This document shows positions 8,616 to 17,787 of a DNA stretch of 35,813 nucleotides, in pieces. The notes under the pieces are model-generated. The model made no database searches. It was not told where the DNA came from and worked only from the letters and a program-made list of their open reading frames with translations. Position numbers and translations under genes: made by a program. This DNA is from Allomuricauda sp. GTDB taxonomy: Bacteria; Bacteroidota; Bacteroidia; Flavobacteriales; Flavobacteriaceae. The stretch spans positions 1-35,813 of the forward strand of contig NZ_JANQIH010000165.1 of NCBI RefSeq assembly GCF_028282265.1, given 5' to 3'. Position 1 is the first letter of the stretch. Each line of letters starts with the position of its first letter.

Positions 8616-10967
8616 TTAGTTTCTTGTGTTCATATATTCAAAAAATCGTTGACGGAAAGCTTCATTTTCAGCTTCGGACTTCAGCAGAAAATAATACCCC
8701 AACGAACGTTCCAACTGTAAGGAACTGATCAGAAAGTTATACACCGCATTGACCCTTGCCAACTGTGCATTTAAATAATTATTCTGTGCATCCAGCAATT
8801 GCACAATATTAACAGCTCCATTGGAATATAAGGATTGGGTCAACTCCAGAGATTCTTTGGCAGTTTCCTCAGATACCCCAGAAAGCTCAATATTGGACAC
8901 CTGATTGATCAAATTATATACGCCGTTCCGCACGTTGGCATCGATGGCCAGTTCCGTGTTGTCTTTATTAATCTGCAACTGATCCTTTTGAATTGTAGCT
9001 ATTTGACGGTTTATGTTATTTGTGTTCTGATTGAAAATAGGCAGAGAAAGACTAAGTGAAGCATTATAGCTATTGTCCACTAACCCAAACCCAAGACCTT
9101 CTGGTACAGTACTTCCAGCCCCACTACGGCTAAAGGTACTATTGTAACTTCCCTGTAATGCAACAGTGGGCACCAAACGACCAGAACCGCTAAGTCTGAT
9201 ATTGCGCTCCACAGCCTCAATATTGTAGTTCAAGGATTTCACCTCGGGTGCATTGCGAAGGGCTTCTTCCGTTAAAAATCCAATAAAGGGTTCCCGTAAT
9301 TTGGGGTCGTCCAAAATGCTCTTAAACTCCTCGTAGTTATATCTTTCAAACACACCTTGGTCCAGTACGACTTCTTCCACATCGATTTGTGTCTCCAAAG
9401 GATTGTTCATCACTTGATTCAAAACAATGAAGCCCTGTTCCAATTGATTTACTGCCTCTATCATGGATTGCTGGTTCTGTGCCATCTCGCTTCGGAAACG
9501 TAACATGTCTGACTTACCGGACTGCCCCGCTTCAAAGTTTTGTTCGGCAATCTTCATATTCGTCTGGGTAAGGTTTAGGTTCCGAAGTTGAATAGCCGCA
9601 TTGGCCTTTAAAATCAAAATGTTGAAATAGGCTGTGGAAGCGTCCAAAATTGCATCTAGTTGGGACGCATTGAAATTCTCTTCCTGTGCTTTTTGCAATT
9701 TCTTCTGAATGGTAATGTTGGCGTTGGCCGCTTCGGAATATATCGTTTGGTTTAAGGTAATCGCCCCAGCAGTAGAAAACTCCGGATTTTGCCCATTGCT
9801 TATGGCGGCCAAATCAGGGTCCACATAAGTTCCCGAACCTGAAGCGGTAACATTGGGCAAATAATTACTCCAAGCTGTGCGGACATCCTGTTCCGTGAGG
9901 TCCACATCCTTTTGATTGGACTGCAAAGATAGATTCCGGTCTATTGTTTCATCAATGACATTCAAAAGATTGTATCGTTTTTCGGCTCTTACATTTTTAG
10001 GATCTCCCACGAAATCAGTTTCATTGATCAGCGTGTACTTTATAGGAACCTCAACCGCATCTGCTGTGTTGAAATTCAGCGTCAGTCGTGGTGTGTATTC
10101 AATGTACACATCAAGTTCAGAAAGATTCACTCCGGAAACGTAGGCTCCAACAGTTAAAGCGATCCTCCTAAAGAATTGATCAAGGTCGTCACTCGACCGT
10201 GTCGTCGCCATAAAGCCATCGACCACATCCTCTGGGCCATTTACAGTAAATGAAGGCAGTTTTTTAGAGATAAATGCCTGCGCCAATTGTTGGTTTTCCT
10301 CATGAGTAAGAAAAAAACCTCCTGCCATGTATACGGCATCAATCCCATCGAGATTTTCGATGATATCCGAAGTAGTTTCAAAGGGAATCAATCTGTAGTT
10401 GGTGCCGAGGTCAGCGGCTATTTTATCAAAGGTCTGGGCCACCGGTAAAATATCAATCAGTGGAGCTTCCATAATCACGCCCAGATTTTGAAAATTGGTA
10501 AGCTCCTTGAATTTTTTAAGATCTTCCTGATACGATTCCGATGCAATCAGATAAGTGAAATTTTCGATTCCCGAGCTTTTTTTATTGAGGTCGATGTTAT
10601 TGAAATCCCGATTGACCGCTCCAAAGAGAATGGTGGGTTTTGCATGTGTAGCTTGTTTGCTTATAATTTGATTGTTGACCACGCCAAAGGCCAAGATCAG
10701 GTCAATGTTATCATCATTCATCAGTTGATTATAGTTCTCTTGCGCCTTTTGAAGGTCAAGACTACTGAACAATAGACTCCCATCAGGAAAAACAATGGTC
10801 GCATCTTCGCCCACCACTGCCTTAACCTCATTCTTCAATTGCTCAAAGAGAGGCGACAGTTTTGGGGAGCGGCTATCCGCAAGTACCCCAATGGTGTAGG
10901 TAGGTTTGGTTTGGGAAAACGCGAAAGCGGTTATTAGAAGAAATAGCCACAAAAGGTATTTTTTCAT
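8616..10967 (-). CDS. TolC-family outer-membrane protein with N-terminal periplasmic-binding-protein-like domain
   Basis: 783 aa, well above the 420-500 aa usual for TolC-family proteins. A signal peptide (1-19, ending FAFSQ) is followed by an alpha/beta domain of about 270 residues (25-295) containing TIGVLADSRSPKLSPLFEQL, IDLILAFGVVNNQ, PTILFGAVNR, NLGVIMEAP and AVYMAGGFFL. This pattern matches the type-1 periplasmic binding proteins of the ABC_sub_bind group. After a linker, residues about 333-775 show the two TolC helical repeats, for example WSNYLPNVTASGSG and SYNSTFSRSG strands and the LDAQNNYLNAQLARV coiled coil. It is the first gene of the operon; adaptor, pump and channel follow. The domain may sample ligands and gate or recruit the channel; this is inferred. 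Some Bacteroidota genomes carry similar two-domain proteins, by my recollection. Confidence 0.9.
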   Translation of the reverse strand: MKKYLLWLFLLITAFAFSQTKPTYTIGVLADSRSPKLSPLFEQLKNEVKAVVGEDATIVFPDGSLLFSSLDLQKAQENYNQLMNDDNIDLILAFGVVNNQIISKQATHAKPTILFGAVNRDFNNIDLNKKSSGIENFTYLIASESYQEDLKKFKELTNFQNLGVIMEAPLIDILPVAQTFDKIAADLGTNYRLIPFETTSDIIENLDGIDAVYMAGGFFLTHEENQQLAQAFISKKLPSFTVNGPEDVVDGFMATTRSSDDLDQFFRRIALTVGAYVSGVNLSELDVYIEYTPRLTLNFNTADAVEVPIKYTLINETDFVGDPKNVRAEKRYNLLNVIDETIDRNLSLQSNQKDVDLTEQDVRTAWSNYLPNVTASGSGTYVDPDLAAISNGQNPEFSTAGAITLNQTIYSEAANANITIQKKLQKAQEENFNASQLDAILDASTAYFNILILKANAAIQLRNLNLTQTNMKIAEQNFEAGQSGKSDMLRFRSEMAQNQQSMIEAVNQLEQGFIVLNQVMNNPLETQIDVEEVVLDQGVFERYNYEEFKSILDDPKLREPFIGFLTEEALRNAPEVKSLNYNIEAVERNIRLSGSGRLVPTVALQGSYNSTFSRSGAGSTVPEGLGFGLVDNSYNASLSLSLPIFNQNTNNINRQIATIQKDQLQINKDNTELAIDANVRNGVYNLINQVSNIELSGVSEETAKESLELTQSLYSNGAVNIVQLLDAQNNYLNAQLARVNAVYNFLISSLQLERSLGYYFLLKSEAENEAFRQRFFEYMNTRN

Positions 10968-11174
10968 AGAGGTTAGTGTTTAGAATAGGTCCCTGACCTT
11001 AGAAAATTAACAAAAAAAAGCTCCGAACCCATTAACTAATTTAAAATACTTGAATTCTAGAGGGTTTGTTCAAGAATTTCCAGTCAGTTGAGTGAACTAT
11101 TGAAATTTTGCTAAACAAAACAATTCGATAAAATCATCAAGTAATTCCTGATTTGCTAGGATTCAAATGAAATC

Positions 11175-12416
11175 TTACTGCAACTGTAATCGTTTTATCA
11201 ATTTCTCTATGGTCAATCCCTGAACCAATATGGAAAAAATGACAATACAGTAGGTAATCACCAAGAACAGATCGCGCTCCATACTTTCTGAAAGTCCTAG
11301 CGCCAAAGCGATGGAAATGGCGCCTCTTAATCCACCCCAGGTCATAATCAATGTGGTATTGGGAACGAAATCCAGCCTTTTTTGAAAGAGCTTCACGGGC
11401 ACTATCAGTGAAAGGTAACGACATAGCAAGGCTATGGGAATAGCCAAAAGGCCGGCATAAATATAGGTTTTATTGAATTCGAGCACCAAGATTTCCATCC
11501 CAATAAGGACAAACAAAATGGTATTCAACAAAATATCGATGAGCTCCCAAAATTTATCCACATAGTCTTCAGTAAGCTCTGACATTGCGTGCTTGCGTGT
11601 TTTATTTCCACCAACCATCAGCCCGGCTACCACCATAGCCAATGGTGCTGAAACATGAAGGTGTGTGGCGACAATGGTCCCTGTCATTACCGTTGCCAAT
11701 GTGATAATTACCTCAATATTGTAATCGTCAATTTTTTTCATGAAATAGTACGTGAGCCAGCCCAATAAAAACCCCAACAGCAAACCTCCAAATACCTCCA
11801 CAACAAATAGCTCGAGAACGCTAGAAAGAGAAAAGTTCGATTCTGAACCACTGGCCAGTCCAAAAATGGTCAAAAATACCACTACACCGACCCCATCATT
11901 AAAAAGGGATTCCCCTACAATTTTAATTTCGAGCTTTTTCGGTGCTCCTGCTTTTTTTAGAATACCCAACACTGCAATAGGGTCTGTAGGGGAAATCAAA
12001 GCACCAAAAAGTAGGCAATACACAAACTGGACATTAAGACCCAAAGCCATGCACAAATAGTATACTCCAGTACCTATCAAAAAGGTGGACACCAATACCC
12101 CAAAAGTGGCGAATACCAGAACCGGCCAACGCTGCTCTTTCAGCTTTTGCAAATCGGTATGCAAGGCTCCTGCGAAAAGCAAAAAGCTTAGCATAACATC
12201 CAACAAGACCACTTTAAAGTCGATATGGGTAATAATAAACCGTTCAGCTCTAAGGAGGGTATCATCGAAATAGCTGATGGCAAAAACTGCAATGGTGAAC
12301 AGGATGGTGATTAAAGTAAGCCCAATGGTATTGGGTAGCTTTATAAACCTCACATTGATATATCCAAAACAAGCTGAGATAAACACCAAGATGCTGGCGA
12401 TAAGAAAGTAGTCCAT
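11175..12416 (-). CDS. CPA1-family sodium/proton antiporter (NhaP-like)
   Basis: 413 aa with about twelve hydrophobic segments. The CPA1 signature SPTDPIAVLGILKKAG is at 142-157 and ESLFNDGVGVVVF at 169-181. The Asn173-Asp174 pair is typical of electroneutral CPA1 exchangers, in contrast to the DD pair of electrogenic NhaA types. It lacks a C-terminal cytoplasmic regulatory tail and ends just after the last helix. It should extrude Na+ (or K+) in exchange for protons, useful for a marine organism and for pH control. It is transcribed divergently from the acetate-pathway genes across a 184-bp spacer, suggesting but not proving shared control. Confidence 0.93.
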   Translation of the reverse strand: MDYFLIASILVFISACFGYINVRFIKLPNTIGLTLITILFTIAVFAISYFDDTLLRAERFIITHIDFKVVLLDVMLSFLLFAGALHTDLQKLKEQRWPVLVFATFGVLVSTFLIGTGVYYLCMALGLNVQFVYCLLFGALISPTDPIAVLGILKKAGAPKKLEIKIVGESLFNDGVGVVVFLTIFGLASGSESNFSLSSVLELFVVEVFGGLLLGFLLGWLTYYFMKKIDDYNIEVIITLATVMTGTIVATHLHVSAPLAMVVAGLMVGGNKTRKHAMSELTEDYVDKFWELIDILLNTILFVLIGMEILVLEFNKTYIYAGLLAIPIALLCRYLSLIVPVKLFQKRLDFVPNTTLIMTWGGLRGAISIALALGLSESMERDLFLVITYCIVIFSILVQGLTIEKLIKRLQLQ

Positions 12417-12430
12417 GGTTTAATAAAACG

Positions 12431-12460
12431 GTAAGGTATTTTATTTGTGCGTGGGATACA
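12431..12460 (-). promoter_or_regulatory. Candidate promoter of the CPA1 antiporter gene
   Basis: On the minus strand TACCTTAC (plus 12431-12438) resembles the Bacteroidota -7 element TAnnTTTG. A TTTG lies about 20 bp upstream of it. The implied transcript would begin close to the start codon at 12416. The assignment rests on pattern and spacing alone. Confidence 0.35.
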
Positions 12461-12503
12461 AATGAAAAATTAGCACTTTACGTTACTTTTTTGCTGGTGG
12501 CAT

Positions 12504-12536
12504 GCCTTTGACCTAAAAGGCTTTTTTATAACCTTA
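12504..12536 (+). promoter_or_regulatory. pta leader: overlapping hairpin-plus-T-tract and candidate promoter
   Basis: GCCTTT (12504-12509), a six-base loop and AAAGGC (12516-12521) form a perfect 6-bp stem directly followed by six T residues (12522-12527), the layout of an intrinsic terminator on the plus strand. No plus-strand gene ends upstream. The same bases also give TTG (12508-12510), an 18-bp spacer and TAACCTTA (12529-12536), an acceptable flavobacterial -33/-7 pair for pta. The two readings exclude each other unless a promoter lies farther upstream. Confidence in either is moderate to low. Confidence 0.35.
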
Positions 12537-12600
12537 TCTTTTCATTTATTCCCTTCAAACAAGAAAGGAACTCCTTAAATTTATATCCCAAAACCCATAT

Positions 12601-14709
12601 ATGGCACTGAATAAGGCAGTTTATATTGCCACCACCCAGCCCAAGAGCGGTAAATCAATTGTTTCTCTAGGATTAATGCAGGTACTACTTGGCAAAATAG
12701 CCAAAGTAGGTTACTTCAGGCCCATTATCGATGATTACAAGGAGGGAAAAGAGGATAACCATATCAGTACAATCATCAGCTATTTTAAATTGGACCTCAA
12801 GCATAAAGATGCCTACGCTTTTACCCGAAGTCAAGTGGTCAAAAAGCTAAACAAGAACAAGGAAGACGAACTCCTTGATAAAATAATTGAAAAATATAAA
12901 GCTATTGAGGAACAATTCGACTTTGTATTGGTCGAAGGCACCGACTTCACAGGAGAGGGGGGAATCATAGAATGGGACATCAATGTTTTGATGGCCAAAA
13001 ACCTCGGTATCCCTACCATTGTGGTTACCAGCGGTGTGGACAAGACCCTGGATGAATTCATTAGGGATATGTACTTGGCCTACGACTCTTTTAAGGATAA
13101 AGGGGTAGAAGTACCTTTATTGGTCGCTAACAAGATTCAACCAGAAAACATAGACCTGGTCAAAAACGCCCTCAGAAAAGATCTCCCCGAAGATGTATTG
13201 GTTGGCGCCATTCCCTTGAATCCCGTTTTGGGCAACCCAAGCATAAAGGAAATTGTGGATGAGCTAAATGCTGAAGTGCTCTTCGGTGAGGCTCATCTTG
13301 ATAACCAAGCAGGAGATTTTGATGTTGGAGCGATGCAGTTGCGCAACTATCTGACCTATCTAAAGGAAGACGGACTAGTGATTACTCCGGGAGATCGTTC
13401 CGATATAATATTGGGTTCGCTTCAGGCCAATCTATCTTCAAATTATCCAGCGGTATCTGGCATAGTTCTTACAGGAGGATTACAACCTGAGGCCTCGATT
13501 ATTAAGTTGATTGAGGGATTGTCGGAGGTTGTTCCCATCATACTGGTTGAAGATGGGACCTTTTCGATTACAAACCGTATTGGGGCAATTAGTCCTAAGA
13601 TCTACGCCGAGAATATCAAAAAAATTACCACCTCCATACAGGATTTTTCAAAGTTTGTCCCTGAAAAGGAACTAGCCTCCCGATTGATTGCCTACAGCCC
13701 CAATGGTATTACCCCGAGAATGTTCCAATATAACTTGCTCAAAAAAGCTCAGGTTGACAAAAAGCACATTGTCCTTCCCGAAGGCCAAGACGAGCGTATT
13801 CTTAGGGCTACCAAAGAGCTTATTGATCAAAACGCGGTTGAGATTACCCTATTGGGGGACCTAGAGCAAATCAAAAACAAAATTGAACGTCTGGATATTA
13901 ACCTTGATTTAGAGAAAGTAACGGTCATTGATCCTGTGAAATCACCTCATTTTGATGACTATGCAGCAACCTTTTATGAGCTAAGAAAGCACAAAAACGT
14001 GGATCTCACCATGGCTCAAGACCTTATGACCGACGTATCTTACTTCGGAACCATGATGGTCTACAATGGTCATGCGGATGGAATGGTGTCTGGGGCGATC
14101 CACACAACGCAACATACCATAAGACCGGCATTGCAGTTCATAAAGACCAAACCTGACGTATCCCTGGTATCTTCTATCTTTTTTATGTGCCTTCCCGATA
14201 GGGTAGTCATTTTTGGTGACTGCGCCATCAATCCAAACCCCACGGCGGAACAGTTGGCCGAAATCGCCATTTCGTCGGCAGATACCAGTATCAACTTTGG
14301 TATTGAGCCCAAGATAGCCATGCTATCCTATTCTTCAGGAAATTCTGGGCAAGGTGAGGACGTAGATCGGGTTCGCAAAGCCACTCAACTTGTAAAACAA
14401 AAACGCCCCGATTTAAAAGTAGGTGGGCCCATGCAATATGATGCGGCGGTAGATATTGAGGTAGGCAAAAGCAAATTACCAGATTCCGAAGTGGCAGGCC
14501 GAGCTACCGTGTTTATTTTCCCTGACCTCAACACAGGTAACAATACGTATAAAGCGGTACAACGCGAGACCGGAGCTTTGGCCATTGGTCCCATGTTACA
14601 AGGATTGAACAAACCGGTCAACGATCTAAGCCGTGGCTGTACCGAAGATGACATCTTCAACACGGTTGTAATCACCGCGATTCAGGCACAGGGTTTTAAA
14701 TCGCCGTAA
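12601..14709 (+). CDS. pta: Phosphate acetyltransferase
   Basis: 702 aa, the size of the long three-domain Pta enzymes. The N-terminal domain is a P-loop dethiobiotin-synthetase-like module (TTQPKSGKSIVSLGL, about residues 12-26). A DRTGG domain follows in the middle (about 225-350), and the C-terminal catalytic PTA_PTB domain starts near residue 380 (KKHIVLPEGQDERILRA) and includes GMVSGAIHTT and SYSSGNSGQGEDV. It interconverts acetyl-CoA plus phosphate and acetyl phosphate plus CoA in the cytoplasm. Acetate kinase follows 105 bp downstream on the same strand, giving the standard pta-ackA pair for overflow acetate production or acetate assimilation. The start is the ATG at 12601, directly before the P-loop domain. 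Confidence 0.97.
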   Translation: MALNKAVYIATTQPKSGKSIVSLGLMQVLLGKIAKVGYFRPIIDDYKEGKEDNHISTIISYFKLDLKHKDAYAFTRSQVVKKLNKNKEDELLDKIIEKYKAIEEQFDFVLVEGTDFTGEGGIIEWDINVLMAKNLGIPTIVVTSGVDKTLDEFIRDMYLAYDSFKDKGVEVPLLVANKIQPENIDLVKNALRKDLPEDVLVGAIPLNPVLGNPSIKEIVDELNAEVLFGEAHLDNQAGDFDVGAMQLRNYLTYLKEDGLVITPGDRSDIILGSLQANLSSNYPAVSGIVLTGGLQPEASIIKLIEGLSEVVPIILVEDGTFSITNRIGAISPKIYAENIKKITTSIQDFSKFVPEKELASRLIAYSPNGITPRMFQYNLLKKAQVDKKHIVLPEGQDERILRATKELIDQNAVEITLLGDLEQIKNKIERLDINLDLEKVTVIDPVKSPHFDDYAATFYELRKHKNVDLTMAQDLMTDVSYFGTMMVYNGHADGMVSGAIHTTQHTIRPALQFIKTKPDVSLVSSIFFMCLPDRVVIFGDCAINPNPTAEQLAEIAISSADTSINFGIEPKIAMLSYSSGNSGQGEDVDRVRKATQLVKQKRPDLKVGGPMQYDAAVDIEVGKSKLPDSEVAGRATVFIFPDLNTGNNTYKAVQRETGALAIGPMLQGLNKPVNDLSRGCTEDDIFNTVVITAIQAQGFKSP

Positions 14710-14814
14710 ACATGCAAGCATGCGGTTTGGTAGTTGTTATTATTATTTTTGATGGGTTATGAATCTTGCCCCAACCAACAAATGAATCGTCCAATAAGCT
14801 TGGTAAACTAAACA

Positions 14815-16005
14815 ATGAAAATCCTTGTTCTAAATTCTGGAAGTTCCTCTATCAAATTTCAACTCCTAACTATGCCTTCAGAACAGGTGGTTTGTTCAGG
14901 CATGGTAGAACGCATCGGGTCAGAAATTTCCATACTGAGAATCAAAACCGAAACACAAAATATTAAAGAGGAATACTCTCTAAAAACCCATAAGGATGGT
15001 CTACAAAAAATAGTGGATTTGTTGCTGGATCCCGAGAAAGGGGTCATACAAAAACCCAACGAGATTAATGCCGTAGGGCATCGGGTGGTACATGGCGGCG
15101 ATTCCTTTGCAGATACCACGTTAATAACCCCTGAGGTCAAAGAGGAAATCATGGAATTCGCTACGCTTGCCCCCTTACATAACCCGCATAACCTGCAGGG
15201 AATTCAGGTGTCGGAGCAACTGTTCCCCCAAGCCGAACAAGTAGCTGTATTTGATACGGCCTTTCATCAAACGATACCGGTCAAGGCACGCAAATATGCT
15301 ATTCCCAACACATTTTATTCCGAGTATGGCATACAAGCCTATGGGTTTCACGGTACAAGTCACAAGTATGTCTCGGAAAAAGCCATGGCCCATCTCAAAA
15401 AAGAAAAGTCGAAAATCATTTCCATTCATTTGGGGAACGGATGCAGTATGACTGCGGTAAGGAATGGCAAAAGTGTCGATCACAGTTTGGGTTTCGCGCC
15501 TTCCAATGGGCTTATTATGGGCTCCCGTAGTGGAGATATCGATCACTCCCTGATCTTCCATCTTGTCGACACCCTAGGGTACAAGCTGGAAGAAGTAAAT
15601 CAAATGTTGAACAGAAAAAGTGGTATGCTGGGTCTAACGGGTTATAATGACCTTCGGGATATTCAGTCTGAAGCTGAGAATGGGAACTTGGATTGTTTGC
15701 TGGCCCTTGAAATGAACGCCTATCGTGTCAAGAAATATATTGGGGCGTATGCTGCAGCCATGAATGGTTTGGATGCCATCGTTTTTACTGCCGGAATCGG
15801 GGAAAACTCAAGTTTGTTACGAAAAATGGTATGCTCCCATATGGAATACCTTGGGGTTCGGTTCGACGATGTCAAAAATGAATCCGGGTCGGGTTCGATT
15901 TTTGAAATCAATGCTGACGGCTCAGAGGTCAAAGTTCTTGTAATAGCAACCAATGAAGAATTGGAGATTGCGAAACAGGCCTATTCCGTGCTTTCTACTG
16001 GATAA
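14815..16005 (+). CDS. ackA: Acetate kinase
   Basis: 396 aa, a typical length. The N-terminus MKILVLNSGSSSIKFQLL is the family's phosphate-binding signature. Further hallmarks are VGHRVVHGG (substrate-binding Arg region), FDTAFHQT with the catalytic Asp, GFHGTSHKYV, HLGNGCSMTAV and FTAGIGENS, all of the ASKHA fold. It converts acetyl phosphate plus ADP to acetate plus ATP. It lies 105 bp downstream of pta; the gap contains no clear terminator, so a shared transcript is likely. Confidence 0.97.
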   Translation: MKILVLNSGSSSIKFQLLTMPSEQVVCSGMVERIGSEISILRIKTETQNIKEEYSLKTHKDGLQKIVDLLLDPEKGVIQKPNEINAVGHRVVHGGDSFADTTLITPEVKEEIMEFATLAPLHNPHNLQGIQVSEQLFPQAEQVAVFDTAFHQTIPVKARKYAIPNTFYSEYGIQAYGFHGTSHKYVSEKAMAHLKKEKSKIISIHLGNGCSMTAVRNGKSVDHSLGFAPSNGLIMGSRSGDIDHSLIFHLVDTLGYKLEEVNQMLNRKSGMLGLTGYNDLRDIQSEAENGNLDCLLALEMNAYRVKKYIGAYAAAMNGLDAIVFTAGIGENSSLLRKMVCSHMEYLGVRFDDVKNESGSGSIFEINADGSEVKVLVIATNEELEIAKQAYSVLSTG

Positions 16006-16142
16006 TGCATCCACCCCAAAGCGTCGTTCCCAATGGGAGAAAATTTTTCGACATTCTTCGAATCAACATCATTTCCAACGCACTGATGCTCCATCGGTAA
16101 CAAAAAACCGCAAGTTTCGTCATCATAGCATAACTCACAGCC

Positions 16143-17183
16143 ATGATGAAGAAAACCTTACTACTACTGCTTGTTTTAAATCTTTCCTTAGTTACAGCGC
16201 AAGACCATATCAACTTGCCTACAAAGGCAGAATTAGAATCCCTAATAACTGAAAATAACATCCCAGCTCTGGGAATCGGAACAATAGAGAATGGAGAGAT
16301 TGCCCATTCCTTTGTGATTGGCAATCTCAAGGAAAATATTCCAGCGCCCGATAATGCCATTTTCGATACAGCTTCAATCACAAAATCGATTACTACTTGG
16401 TTGACCTTAAAGTTGGTTAATGAAGGATTATTCGACTTGGATGAACCCCTGCATCCATATTGGGTTGACCCCGATGTGGCCAAAGACCCTTTTCATAAAT
16501 TGCTTACCGCACGTTATATTTTGGGTCATCAATCAGGGTTTAAGAACTGGCGATATATGAACGAGGATGGTTTACTTGCCTTCGATTTTGAGCCGGGCAC
16601 TAAAGTCCAATATTCAGGAGAAGGTTTTGAGTATTTGAAGGAAGCCTTGGTCAGGAAATTCAACATGCCTTTTGAAGTGATGGTAGAAAAATGGGTGTTT
16701 GGACCATTTAAAATGAAAGATTCCCATGTTATCTGGAATGAAAGTATTGATGCTTCCAGATTGACCATAGCGCATAACCAAAAGATGGAGCCTTATCCTT
16801 TTGACATTGAGGAGCGCAAAACGGCGAGCGCAGCAGATAATTTCATGACCACCGTACAAGACCTATCCCTTTTTGGTAAAAACATCATGGAACGAAATGG
16901 GGTTTCCGAAAACGTGTTCAATCAAATGGTTGACCCAAAATCTGTTGTTCGGGGAGGGGTAGCCTTTGGATTGGGTTGGATTGTTTTTGAAAATCTCGCC
17001 GGCGGGGAATATGCGCTACTCAATGCGGGCAGTGATAAGGGAGTCAATGCCATTGTACTGCTTTTACCAAAATCGAAAAGAGGACTCATCGCGCTCACTA
17101 ATGGTGATAACGGCAGAAAAGTGGTGATGCAATTGATTGGAAAAACCCTTGATGTAGGTCCAGAGATTTTAGGTAGGTTTTGA
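16143..17183 (+). CDS. Exported serine hydrolase of the beta-lactamase/class C family
   Basis: 346 aa with a signal peptide (1-19, LLLLLVLNLSLVTAQ). The nucleophile motif SxxK appears as S78-I-T-K81 in FDTASITKS. The second motif, usually YxN, is Tyr-Ser-Gly in VQYSGEGFEYL. A C-terminal GSDKG takes the position of the K/H-T-G motif. This is the fold of class C beta-lactamases, DD-peptidases and esterases. Divergent Bacteroidota members often act as esterases or peptidases rather than on drugs, so I do not call it a resistance gene. It lies 137 bp after ackA. The two in-frame ATGs at 16143 and 16146 are equivalent. Confidence 0.88.
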   Translation: MMKKTLLLLLVLNLSLVTAQDHINLPTKAELESLITENNIPALGIGTIENGEIAHSFVIGNLKENIPAPDNAIFDTASITKSITTWLTLKLVNEGLFDLDEPLHPYWVDPDVAKDPFHKLLTARYILGHQSGFKNWRYMNEDGLLAFDFEPGTKVQYSGEGFEYLKEALVRKFNMPFEVMVEKWVFGPFKMKDSHVIWNESIDASRLTIAHNQKMEPYPFDIEERKTASAADNFMTTVQDLSLFGKNIMERNGVSENVFNQMVDPKSVVRGGVAFGLGWIVFENLAGGEYALLNAGSDKGVNAIVLLLPKSKRGLIALTNGDNGRKVVMQLIGKTLDVGPEILGRF

Positions 17184-17271
17184 GATTAAGAACACCTAAT
17201 TACTCTTTTAAGCATTCAATAAAAAAGGCTTATTATTCTTTTAGTTTTTCGGCTACGCTGTCATAATCCTC

Positions 17272-17706
17272 CTAACTTAATACTTCGGTCCATGTGGTTG
17301 GTTGGGTTCCTCCGTAGAGTGCCAAATAAGTTATATCGCTATCCTTGGAAGATGAATGCCAATGTTCCGTTTCTTTATTGCACTTGATAACATCTCCCTT
17401 CTTCATTCGAATAGGGTCCCTTCCTCTTTCCTGGTAGTATCCTTCTCCTTCTACAATAATTAGTACCTGAGGTGATGAATGTTTGTGCCAATCCAATGTG
17501 GAGTTTGCTTTGAAGGTCGCTTTGGTGATATTGTAATTTAATTCTCCGTCAGCACTGAGTAATCGATTTAACCATGCCTCACCAATATAATGCGTGTTAG
17601 GGGCCTTTGTGCCCTCATCCAAATAAGAGGTTATTGAATAGTCCGAATCTTGGGCATAATTAAGTATAGGCAGTAAAACCATTATAACAACTATTAAATT
17701 CTTCAT
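17272..17706 (-). CDS. Exported small cupin-domain protein
   Basis: 144 aa with a signal peptide (1-19, ending LNYAQ). The single cupin barrel carries motif 1 as DWHKHSSPQVLIIVEGEG (73-90), with His74, His76 and Glu86 as metal-ligand candidates. Motif 2 is GDVIKCNKETEHWHSS, with His115 and His117. It is probably a metal-binding, monocupin-type protein in the periplasm; no substrate can be read from the sequence. It stands alone, converging on the serine hydrolase with a gap of 88 bp. Confidence 0.85.
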   Translation of the reverse strand: MKNLIVVIMVLLPILNYAQDSDYSITSYLDEGTKAPNTHYIGEAWLNRLLSADGELNYNITKATFKANSTLDWHKHSSPQVLIIVEGEGYYQERGRDPIRMKKGDVIKCNKETEHWHSSSKDSDITYLALYGGTQPTTWTEVLS

Positions 17707-17729
17707 TGGTAATGTTTTGAAACCAATTT

Positions 17730-17765
17730 AAAATAAAAAACGGCTATACCGCGAAGTATAACCGT
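17730..17765 (-). terminator. Rho-independent terminator reading leftward
   Basis: The arms ACGGCTATAC (17740-17749) and GTATAACCGT (17756-17765) enclose CGCGAA. On the minus strand the stem is 10 bp with one G-U pair, a UUCGCG loop and a following T-rich run (plus 17730-17739). It would stop minus-strand transcripts coming from the 18142-19449 gene or from the integrase scar, before the cupin gene. Confidence 0.75.
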
Positions 17766-17787
17766 CTTATTTACTCCCTGCTCCCCT

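Noticed and set aside
14709-14730. CATGCAAGCATG palindrome after pta
   Set aside because: The stem is only 4-5 bp and is not directly followed by a T-tract; it may be chance, and pta-ackA read-through is likely.
17150-17170. GATGTAG in the serine hydrolase gene (also one near 3370) as further regulator operators
   Set aside because: Both are single copies within coding DNA and lack the second 7-mer 11 bp away.
16143-17183. Beta-lactamase resistance gene
   Set aside because: Only SxxK is canonical; the YxN motif is YSG and KTG is absent. The family includes many esterases, so resistance is not supported.
17205-17245. TAAGC/GCTTA pairing between serine hydrolase and cupin genes as a bidirectional terminator
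   Set aside because: Only five base pairs with a long loop; too weak to call.
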